Assembly: GCA_047618565.1 (NCBI GenBank)
Contig: JBLHKW010000184.1
Span: 1-8,920, forward strand
Direction of reading: 5' to 3'
Length of the DNA stretch: 8,920 nucleotides
Origin: JBLHKW01 sp047618565
Lineage (GTDB): Bacteria > Planctomycetota > UBA1135 > GCA-002686595
Shown: in pieces, positions 1 through 5,936 of the stretch
Layout of the letters: the number at the start of each line of letters is the position of its first letter
How positions within the stretch are numbered: the first letter of the stretch is position 1
Translations under genes and position numbers: made by a program
The notes under the pieces: generated by a model
What the model saw: only the letters and a program-made list of their open reading frames with translations
Database searches by the model: none
What the model was told of the DNA's origin: nothing

Positions 1-8
1 ATTGTCCG

Positions 9-1655
9 ATGACGCCCATGATCGATAAAGGCCTGGCCGCCAGTGCTCTGGGAGCCATGGAGCTCGAGCTAGCGCGCTCCATGAAGGGCTTGCGGCTCAA
101 GGGACACCCGAGCACCTGCTACCTGTCTTACCTTCTGCGGGTGCGCCAGGGGTACTCGGTCTGGGGCCGCTACGGCAGCGTCTTCTACTCGACGCCCCTG
201 GACTCGAGCACGTTGCACGCGGACCTGCGCGTCGGATCCTACCGCTCCGATCAGACCGTCGACGGACGCCTCGAGGAGAGCGAAGAGGACCCCGACTGGC
301 ACGAGTGGCTCGAGGGACCCGAAGAGCTCGATCCCTTCACCCTGCGCTACTGCTTCTGGCGCTTGACCGAGGCGCGCCACCGCGAGGCGCTCAAGGATTA
401 CTACGACAAGAAGAAGATCAGCCTCGACGAACGGCTCCTGCACGAGGCTCCCAGTCTGCGCCGTGTGCCCGCCACGCGGGTCGTGAATCCGATCGCCCGC
501 GCGCGCCGGACGCGCGCCCAGGCCGAGGACTTCGTGCGCCGGACGTCCGCGCTCTTCCTGAAGCGACCGCGTATCGATGATCCCTACGTGCAGCTCAAGG
601 AGATCGTGCAGACGCGCCTGATCGTGAACTCCGAGAACACGCGCAGTGTCGCTCAGGAGCGTTTTGTCGAGGTCCTCGTGCACGGATCGATGCTGGCGCC
701 CGACGGGGTGCGGCAGAACTCGACGCGCACCTTCTACGCACGGCGCTGGTCCGAGATCCCGGACGAGGCAGAAATGGGCGACGCCATCGAGGCCCTGCAC
801 GAGGACCTCCTAGAGCTGGTCGCCTCCGAGCCCATGGATCCCTACGCGGGGCCCGCACTCTTCGGTGGCACGGCCGCGGGCGTGCTCTTTCACGAGGCCA
901 TCGGTCATCGGCTCGAAGGCGAGCGCTTGCTCTCGCGTTCCGAGGGGCACACCTTTGCCCGCAAGATTGGCAAGCGCATCCTGCCGAAGGGCATCGACCT
1001 GGTGGACGACCCCAGTCTGGCGCGCTTCGGCGGACGCTCGCTCTACGGTCACTACGCCATCGACGACGAGGGCACGCCCTCGCAGCCCGTGCGCCTGGTC
1101 GAGGACGGGGTGCTGCGCCGCTTCCTGACGAGTCGCAACGGGATCCCGGGTCAGAGCGGTTCGAACGGACACGGTCGTAGCGCGAAGGGTCACGAGGTCA
1201 TGGCGCGCATGGGCAACCTCATAGTGAGCTCGCGCGCGCCCCTTGGGCAGGACCAGCTGATCGAGCGCTGGATGGAGGAGGTCGCGCGCGAGGAGCAGCC
1301 CTTCGGTTTGCTGGTGACCAACGCCCAGAGCGGCGAGACCACCACGTCGAGCGACGCCTACGAATTCCAGGCCTTCCAGATTGACCCGACCCAGGTCTAC
1401 CTGGTGGATGTCGACAGCGGGAAGCGGCGCCGAGTGCGGGACGTGAGCTTCGTCGGGACTCCCCTGGCCGCGATCCAGGGCGTGCTGGCCCTGGGCGACG
1501 ATCCCGTGGTCGACAACTCCTACTGTGGAGCCGAGAGCGGGAGTGTTCCCGTGGGCACGATCGCGCCGTCAGTATTGCTGCGGGAGATCGAGGTGCAACG
1601 CTCTACCCGAGCCCGCCACCACCCGTCGATCCTGCGCTTTCCGCCGCGCCGCTAA
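9..1655 (+). CDS. TldD/PmbA-family zinc metallopeptidase
   Basis: This is a probable zinc peptidase of the TldD/PmbA (TldD/TldE) family. In the best-studied cases the family works as a TldD-TldE pair that cleaves unfolded or ribosomally made peptides. The sequence shows the HExxxH metal motif at residues 295-300 (HEAIGH, in the context GVLFHEAIGHRLEG). It also has the glycine-rich SNGHGR stretch at 385-390, the ARMGNLIV strand at 399-406, and a C-terminal SYCGAESGSVPVG segment. Cys506 in that segment aligns by motif with the third zinc ligand of E. coli TldD. Full catalytic equipment therefore appears present. At about 548 aa it is longer than E. coli TldD (about 480 aa); the extra length lies in the N-terminal half, including an acidic stretch at residues 89-108. 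The start is uncertain: ATG at 9 and ATG at 18 are both possible, the frame stays open to the window edge, and the ribosome-binding region is not visible. No TldE/PmbA partner is seen here; it could lie upstream. The GNAT gene follows after 10 nt. Confidence 0.9.
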   Translation: MTPMIDKGLAASALGAMELELARSMKGLRLKGHPSTCYLSYLLRVRQGYSVWGRYGSVFYSTPLDSSTLHADLRVGSYRSDQTVDGRLEESEEDPDWHEWLEGPEELDPFTLRYCFWRLTEARHREALKDYYDKKKISLDERLLHEAPSLRRVPATRVVNPIARARRTRAQAEDFVRRTSALFLKRPRIDDPYVQLKEIVQTRLIVNSENTRSVAQERFVEVLVHGSMLAPDGVRQNSTRTFYARRWSEIPDEAEMGDAIEALHEDLLELVASEPMDPYAGPALFGGTAAGVLFHEAIGHRLEGERLLSRSEGHTFARKIGKRILPKGIDLVDDPSLARFGGRSLYGHYAIDDEGTPSQPVRLVEDGVLRRFLTSRNGIPGQSGSNGHGRSAKGHEVMARMGNLIVSSRAPLGQDQLIERWMEEVAREEQPFGLLVTNAQSGETTTSSDAYEFQAFQIDPTQVYLVDVDSGKRRRVRDVSFVGTPLAAIQGVLALGDDPVVDNSYCGAESGSVPVGTIAPSVLLREIEVQRSTRARHHPSILRFPPRR

Positions 1656-1665
1656 TCCGGTGTTC

Positions 1666-2190
1666 ATGCTCGAGACCGAACGCCTCGTGCTACGGCCCTG
1701 GAGTCTGGATGACTCCAGGGGCTTCGCGCGCCTGGCCGAGGACCCACAGGTGATGCGCACCATCGGTACCGGGGAGACCTGGCCCGAGGCCCGGCGTCTG
1801 GCGTGGCTTCAGAAGCAGACCACGCGTTTCGACACGTTGGGCTACTCGTTTCTGGCCGTGATCGAGCGCACCTCGGGCGAGGTCGCGGGCATCTGTGGCG
1901 TGCAGCAGCTCGGTGACAAGGGCCTGCGCGAGATCGGCTGGTGGGTGCGCAGCGATCGCTGGGGCCGCGGCTACGCCACCGAGGCTGCACTGGCTGCGCG
2001 GGACTGGGCCTTCGGCGCGCTGGACATCGACCGCCTGGATGCGATCGCCGTTCCCGGAAACAGCGGCTCGACCCACATCATGCGCAAGCTCGGCATGCAC
2101 CTGGTCGGCGAGTGCGAGTACACCGACCTGGGTGGAGACGTTCCCGGCATTCCGGTCGTGCACTACATGATGCTGCGTCCGAGCTGCTGA
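1666..2190 (+). CDS. GNAT N-acetyltransferase, RimJ/RimL type
   Basis: This is a 174-aa GCN5-related N-acetyltransferase, which moves acetyl from acetyl-CoA to an amine. It opens with the ETERLVLRPW strand (residues 3-12) typical of the Acetyltransf_3 (RimJ/RimL-like) subgroup. It carries the acetyl-CoA pyrophosphate-binding loop at about residues 98-107 (RWGRGYATEA) and the downstream N-x-x-S region followed by the KLGM helix at about 132-144. The length is normal for the family. ATG at 1666 is chosen because it places the family N-terminus at residue 1; an in-frame GTG at 1660 is an alternative, and longer extensions would run into the preceding gene. No good Shine-Dalgarno sequence is seen, so translation is probably coupled to the tldD-like gene ending 10 nt upstream. 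The substrate is unknown: members acetylate ribosomal protein N-termini, antibiotics or small amines. The family call is firm and the substrate is not. Confidence 0.88.
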   Translation: MLETERLVLRPWSLDDSRGFARLAEDPQVMRTIGTGETWPEARRLAWLQKQTTRFDTLGYSFLAVIERTSGEVAGICGVQQLGDKGLREIGWWVRSDRWGRGYATEAALAARDWAFGALDIDRLDAIAVPGNSGSTHIMRKLGMHLVGECEYTDLGGDVPGIPVVHYMMLRPSC

Positions 2191-2194
2191 CAGC

Positions 2195-3040
2195 TCACTC
2201 GTGAACGCTCACCTCGAGCCCCGTTTGCTCGATGCGCCGCGCGAAGGCCGCCAGCCACTCCGGTCCGAGCTTGCTGATGCGCGCCGCTTCCGGCTGATGG
2301 GATTGTCTCTCCAGGCCGTAGAGCAGGACGCCGTGCAGGGGCACCTTGGCCTGAACCTGTCGTTCGAGGAAGTCCAGGTAGGCCTGCTGCTCGGCTTCCG
2401 ATGGCGCCTCGCCATCGTATGCGAGCACGCAGGTCTGGATCTTCGTCCTGCATAGTTCCGCCGCCCGGCGCAGATTCGTCTCGACCCGCTCGGGAGCCAG
2501 GTCGGAGTCGTTCATGCGGCGTACGCCTTCAGGCGTCGCGCTGTCGAGCTTGAACCAGACTTCCCCGTGCATGCGAGCCATGCGCGCCAGGCCGTTCTGC
2601 ACCACGTCGCGCTGGATGAGCGAGCCATTGGTGATCAGCACGACGCGCACCTCGCCCAGGATGCCGATCTTCTCCAGCACGGTCTCGATCACCGCGAGCA
2701 CGTCGTCGAACTGCTTGGACGTCGTCGGTTCGCCGTTGCCGGACAGTGCGATGTCGTTCAGGCGCCGCGAGCCTTCGGGCACCTCGCGCTGCATGAAGTC
2801 GCCTTGCACCACGTCCTCGAGCATCAGCGTGAGCTCGTCTCGCAGTCGGTCAAGGTCGATCTCCGGCGATGCGCCGCGCTCGAGGTTCGGCACCTGGCAG
2901 TAGGCGCAGCGCCAGTTGCAGGCATTGTTCGGGTTGAGGTTGACTCCGATCGAGACGCCCTGGGCGCGCCGCGACACGACCGGATACACGTACAGAAATC
3001 CGGCGGCGTCACGGTCGTGCTTCTTGGTTGAGAGCCGCAT
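2195..3040 (-). CDS. Radical SAM protein, COG0731 (TYW1-like) type
   Basis: This is a 281-aa radical S-adenosylmethionine enzyme. The 4Fe-4S cluster motif CxxxCxxC is present as Cys41, Cys45 and Cys48 (CNWRCAYC). It is followed by a SGNGEPT motif at residues 100-106, which corresponds to the SAM amino-group-contacting GGE motif, and by the ITNGS strand at 136-140. The CNWRCAYCQVP and SGNGEPT signatures resemble the COG0731 group, often labelled wyosine synthase-like by homology to archaeal TYW1. Bacteria are not known to make wyosine, so that label should not be taken as function. There is no extra cysteine cluster resembling a SPASM domain; Cys197 and Cys204 are the only other cysteines. The ATG lies 3 nt after the deacetylase stop, with an AGG about 8 nt upstream inside that gene, which indicates co-translation. 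The stop is 4 nt from the stop of the convergent GNAT gene. The fold and cofactor are secure; the substrate is unknown. Confidence 0.87.
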   Translation of the reverse strand: MRLSTKKHDRDAAGFLYVYPVVSRRAQGVSIGVNLNPNNACNWRCAYCQVPNLERGASPEIDLDRLRDELTLMLEDVVQGDFMQREVPEGSRRLNDIALSGNGEPTTSKQFDDVLAVIETVLEKIGILGEVRVVLITNGSLIQRDVVQNGLARMARMHGEVWFKLDSATPEGVRRMNDSDLAPERVETNLRRAAELCRTKIQTCVLAYDGEAPSEAEQQAYLDFLERQVQAKVPLHGVLLYGLERQSHQPEAARISKLGPEWLAAFARRIEQTGLEVSVHE

Positions 3041-3043
3041 GGG

Positions 3044-4018
3044 TCAGACCTGTGGGACGCCGCTATCGGCCTGGAGTTCCGTGAGATGGACGTGCACGCT
3101 GGCCGCCAGGGCGGCAGGGTCGTAGCCGCCCTCCAGCAGGGAGACGACCTTGCCGCCGCAGTGGCGACGGGCGAGATCGATGGCGCCGCGCGTCATCTGC
3201 TTGAAGGCGTCCTCGCTCAGGCGCGTGGACGACAGCGGGTCGCGCAGGTGCGCGTCGAAACCGGCGGAGATGACGAGCAGCTGCGGGCGGAAGGCGTCCA
3301 GTGCGGGCAGGACCTCGTCGTCAAAGACGCTCAACCAGTCCGCGTCGCCGGAGCGCGCATCCATCGGGCAGTTGAGAGTCGCACCCTCGCCGGCTCCGAA
3401 ACCGCGCTCCCGTGCGCGGCCCGTACCCGGGTAGTGGGGAAATTCGTGCAGGCTGGCGTAGAAGACGGACTCGTCGCGCTCGAACAGGTGCTGCGTCCCG
3501 TTGCCGTGGTGCACGTCCCAGTCCAGCACGGCCACGCGCTCGAGCCCGTGCAATGCCTGCGCCTGGCGCACGACCGTCGCGGCGTTGTTGAACAGACAGA
3601 AGCCCATCGCGAGGCTCGCCTCGGCATGGTGTCCCGGCGGGCGCGCGGCGACGAACGCGTTCTTCCAGGTTCCGGCCACGACGTTATCCAGTGCGAGCAG
3701 GGCGCCGCCCGCGGCGTGCAGGGCGCTCTCGAACGAGGCCGGGCACACGTTCACATCGGGGCTGTCGACGAAGTCTGCACCGGCCTCGATCCGTTCGCGC
3801 ACACGTTCGACGTAATCCGGCGAGTGCACCCGCAGCAGGGCTTCCAGTGGCGCGCGCGGCGCGCACGCCCGGTCGAGCTCATCGATCAGGCCGGTCTCGC
3901 GCAGCTTGGTGTCGATGGCCCGCAGGCGACCGGCATTCTCCGGATGTCCCGGGCCCGTGTCGTGTGCCTGGGAATGGGGGCTCTCCACCAGCCCGGTGCG
4001 CGGCAGGGCAGGGCTCAT
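3044..4018 (-). CDS. Histone deacetylase superfamily amidohydrolase (HDAC-like)
   Basis: This is a 324-aa zinc amidohydrolase of the arginase/deacetylase fold, the bacterial relatives of histone deacetylases (HDAH, acetylpolyamine amidohydrolase and AcuC families). All hallmark motifs are visible: RPPGHHA with the tandem active-site histidines His130-His131, GFCLFNNAA at 139-147, and LDWDVHHGNGTQ giving probable zinc ligands Asp168 and His170. SAGFDAH provides the third ligand, Asp255, and LEGGYD contains the catalytic Tyr299. The GHPENAGR segment near residue 24 is also typical. The length matches single-domain bacterial members, and no signal peptide is seen, so it is probably cytoplasmic. 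The GGYD ending and the class II-like FNNAA context fit HDAH-type proteins better than AcuC, although the substrate (acetyl-lysine, acetylpolyamine or other acylated amine) is not determined by sequence. Its ATG overlaps the TGA of the upstream HEAT/TPR gene in an ATGA arrangement, and the radical SAM gene starts 3 nt after it. Confidence 0.93.
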   Translation of the reverse strand: MSPALPRTGLVESPHSQAHDTGPGHPENAGRLRAIDTKLRETGLIDELDRACAPRAPLEALLRVHSPDYVERVRERIEAGADFVDSPDVNVCPASFESALHAAGGALLALDNVVAGTWKNAFVAARPPGHHAEASLAMGFCLFNNAATVVRQAQALHGLERVAVLDWDVHHGNGTQHLFERDESVFYASLHEFPHYPGTGRARERGFGAGEGATLNCPMDARSGDADWLSVFDDEVLPALDAFRPQLLVISAGFDAHLRDPLSSTRLSEDAFKQMTRGAIDLARRHCGGKVVSLLEGGYDPAALAASVHVHLTELQADSGVPQV

Positions 4019-5436
4019 CGCGGCCGGGTGCGTCCCGTTGCGTCCTCGCCGTCCAGGTGGAACGCGGCGCGTCCGACGCGGTCCTTGAGCATCTCAGCGA
4101 AGTCGGGGTCGGTCGCCAGTTCATGCAGCGTGGCGACCGAGATCGGCGCGCGCTCGAGGTAGTTCGCAGCGTCCCGGAACTTACCCTGCAGCGCGAAACA
4201 GCGCGCCAGGCCCACGAGCGAGACCTCGTCCACATGATTGCCCCGGGCCAGCTCGACGGCGCGCTTGTAGTCCCGGATGGCCGCCCGCAGATCGCCCACC
4301 TTGTAGTGGATCTCGGCGCGCCCGGAGTAGACCTTCGGCCGGTTCTTGCTGCGTTCGATCGCGTTGTCGTAGGGCGCCAGGAGCTGCCGGCGTGCGCGGC
4401 TGTCACGCTGAAGCGCGAGCAGGATAAGCGTGGCCTCGGCCACCTCGGTCGATGACGAACGCGTCAGCGGATCGAGGCTCTTCTTGGCCTGTGTACCGAG
4501 GTGCGCATCGATCCTCGAGAGGGTGTCGAGCAGCTCGACCTTGTCCTCGGGCCGCATCTGCTTCGTGACCACGACGCGCACCAGGGCGTCGACGGACGTC
4601 TCATCGAGGGTGCCGCGGGCCTGTCTCATGTAGCGCAGGATCGCGGGCAGGTGACGCGCGCCGGACGAGGATTCGAGCAGTGCGATGATCGGTGCGGCAA
4701 ATTCGGCGCTGCCGTCCGCCGTCAAGGCTGCGAGTGCGACTGCGATCAACTCGTCGTCGCCCTGTGCGAGCACTTCGACGAAGACGTCACGCGGGCCCTC
4801 GAGGGTGGTGAGCGTGTCGAGAGCCTGGCGGCGCAAGGATCCCTTTTCTGTCGTGTAGATCCCGTGCACCACGGGCTGCACGCGCGTGGGCTCGGGGCTG
4901 GTCGCGAGTGCCACCAGGGCGTTGAGGCGTCCCTCGGCCGATCCGTGCAGAGCCAGCCGCAGCATCCGGTCTGTCACCGCTGCGCTGGGCATCTCACGCA
5001 GGGCAAGGGCGAACTGGGCGGCTCGGAAGGCTTCCCGAGTCGGCTCGTCGCTTTCCTTTTCTTGCTCCGGTTCTTGTTTCGGGGCCTCGGCGCCAGGTTC
5101 GCCCCTGGCGCCGGGACCGGCGTGCCCGGGCTCGAGCCAGGGCAGCAGCAACGGGGCAGCCGAGCGACCGAGTTCGACCAGCCGCCCACGCTGGGCACTC
5201 GCTCCGGTGCCGCGCGGTGGTTCCATGCGCTCCAGCTCCATCACGACATTCTCGACCGCCCGGCGCAGGGGATCGAGTCGCTCATCCTGGGCGCGCCGCA
5301 TGCGCAGGAGAAGCCGTTCGAGGCTCGCATCCTGGCCAGGGGTCGGCGCGGCCCAAAGCGGGCACTGCAGGAGCAGCAACAGGGCCGTGGCCAGCAGAGC
5401 GGGGCAGCGGCGGTGTGCGGTGAGGAGCCTGCGCAT
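4015..5436 (-). CDS. Exported HEAT/TPR-repeat-like protein, function unknown
   Basis: This 473-aa protein has no recognisable enzyme domain. From the ATG at 5436 it begins with a clear signal peptide: MRRLL, then basic residues, then a leucine/alanine-rich core at about residues 12-24 ending LWAAPTPG. A charged region rich in Glu/Lys/Pro lies at about 115-134 and looks like a flexible linker. Before it, residues 38-75 form a likely amphipathic helix region. After it comes an alpha-helical array resembling HEAT/Armadillo repeats (about 135-355), then two TPR-like units (about 370-398, with the pattern A..Y...G...AA..DY..A, and about 405-431), and a DPDFAEML-type helix near the end. It is probably a periplasmic or envelope scaffold. 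A GTG at 5481 would add 15 residues ahead of the signal peptide; ATG 5436 is preferred because it places the signal peptide at the N-terminus. No strong ribosome-binding site is seen for either. Its stop overlaps the deacetylase start by 4 nt, so the two are translationally coupled. The repeat assignment is by eye. Confidence 0.82.
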   Translation of the reverse strand: MRRLLTAHRRCPALLATALLLLLQCPLWAAPTPGQDASLERLLLRMRRAQDERLDPLRRAVENVVMELERMEPPRGTGASAQRGRLVELGRSAAPLLLPWLEPGHAGPGARGEPGAEAPKQEPEQEKESDEPTREAFRAAQFALALREMPSAAVTDRMLRLALHGSAEGRLNALVALATSPEPTRVQPVVHGIYTTEKGSLRRQALDTLTTLEGPRDVFVEVLAQGDDELIAVALAALTADGSAEFAAPIIALLESSSGARHLPAILRYMRQARGTLDETSVDALVRVVVTKQMRPEDKVELLDTLSRIDAHLGTQAKKSLDPLTRSSSTEVAEATLILLALQRDSRARRQLLAPYDNAIERSKNRPKVYSGRAEIHYKVGDLRAAIRDYKRAVELARGNHVDEVSLVGLARCFALQGKFRDAANYLERAPISVATLHELATDPDFAEMLKDRVGRAAFHLDGEDATGRTRPR

Positions 5437-5544
5437 TGGGCGTGCGGGGCTGCCAGCATGTGGCGTACACCCCACCGCCACTTTAGCGGATCATGCCCTG
5501 GACAGCCCCGGCATTCCTCGGATTGGGCCATGCCCGAGCACGGG

Positions 5545-5580
5545 GCCGCAGGACAGGGGGGCACGCCCGCGCCCTGCGGC
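5545..5580. terminator. GC-rich hairpin between small ORF and HEAT/TPR gene
   Basis: A perfect 8-bp inverted repeat (GCCGCAGG at 5545-5552, CCTGCGGC at 5573-5580) encloses a 20-nt loop that can itself form a short GGG/CCC stem. It lies after the stop of the small minus-strand ORF and before the start of the HEAT/TPR gene. There is no T-run on either side, so it would be an atypical terminator, an attenuator or RNA-processing hairpin, or a chance product of GC-rich sequence. I see nothing else in 5482-5603. Confidence 0.3.
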
Positions 5581-5603
5581 AATCCACTGTTCCGTTGATC
5601 GGG

Positions 5604-5813
5604 TCAGGCGCGACGGCGCGGCATCGGATGCACCAGGACGTAGCGCTGGCGGCGCAGGATACGGCCCTGGCGCGGGTCGTGCTCCGGATCGGCCGGGGCG
5701 CTCTCCGGCACCTGAACCCTGGCCCTGGGGAGCGGGCGGGCGGTCGGGCGACCGCTTCCGACGCCGTAGAGCTGACTGAGCTCGCGGCGGTGTCTGAAGA
5801 TCCATGAGTGCAC
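5604..5813 (-). CDS. Small basic hypothetical protein (about 69 aa)
   Basis: This is a possible small gene starting at a GTG (5811-5813) and ending at TGA (5604-5606). The product is about 69 aa, arginine- and proline-rich, and starts VHSWIFRHRRELSQLYG; it ends QRYVLVHPMPRRRA. The support is compositional. Counting codons in this frame, 59 of 69 third positions are G or C, while second positions are clearly less GC-rich, which is the codon pattern of the surrounding real genes; the overlapping frames lack it. Upstream of the GTG the pattern fades, so the longer reading back to an ATG at 5906 is less likely. No membrane segment, signal peptide or known domain is recognised, and the ribosome-binding site is weak. 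It reads in the same direction as the HEAT/TPR, deacetylase and radical SAM genes and could be the first gene of that unit, although 167 nt and a hairpin separate it from the next start. Confidence 0.45.
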   Translation of the reverse strand: MHSWIFRHRRELSQLYGVGSGRPTARPLPRARVQVPESAPADPEHDPRQGRILRRQRYVLVHPMPRRRA

Positions 5814-5936
5814 ACCTGTCGCTTCGGCCTGCGGGGCCGCCAATGTTGAGGCCACCCCGGAAATCAACCGTTGCGGATTCGGGGGGTGACGGGAGAGCTG
5901 TCCCACGTTTCAATGGTCGGCTCGAGGATCCGCTGC
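5814..5936. promoter_or_regulatory. Divergent intergenic control region
   Basis: This stretch separates the minus-strand cluster from mnmG and should hold promoters in both directions. It is locally less GC-rich than its flanks, for example around 5861-5880. Hexamers resembling -35 boxes occur on both strands (TTGAGG at 5846-5851 on plus; TTGATT read on minus from 5868 to 5863), but neither has a convincing -10 box at the right distance, so no promoter is assigned precisely. If the small ORF is not real, the region extends back to the HEAT/TPR start. Confidence 0.4.
5924..5928 (+). promoter_or_regulatory. Ribosome-binding site of mnmG
   Basis: GAGGA lies 8 nt before the ATG at 5937. It is the best Shine-Dalgarno match near the 5' end of mnmG and decides the start in favour of 5937 over the in-frame ATG at 5913 or the TTG at 5871, neither of which has a well-spaced site. 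Confidence 0.6.

Noticed and set aside
3086..4162. Plus-strand open frame (358 codons) opposite the deacetylase
   Set aside because: It is a shadow of a deacetylase that has all catalytic motifs; no motif is seen in the opposite frame.
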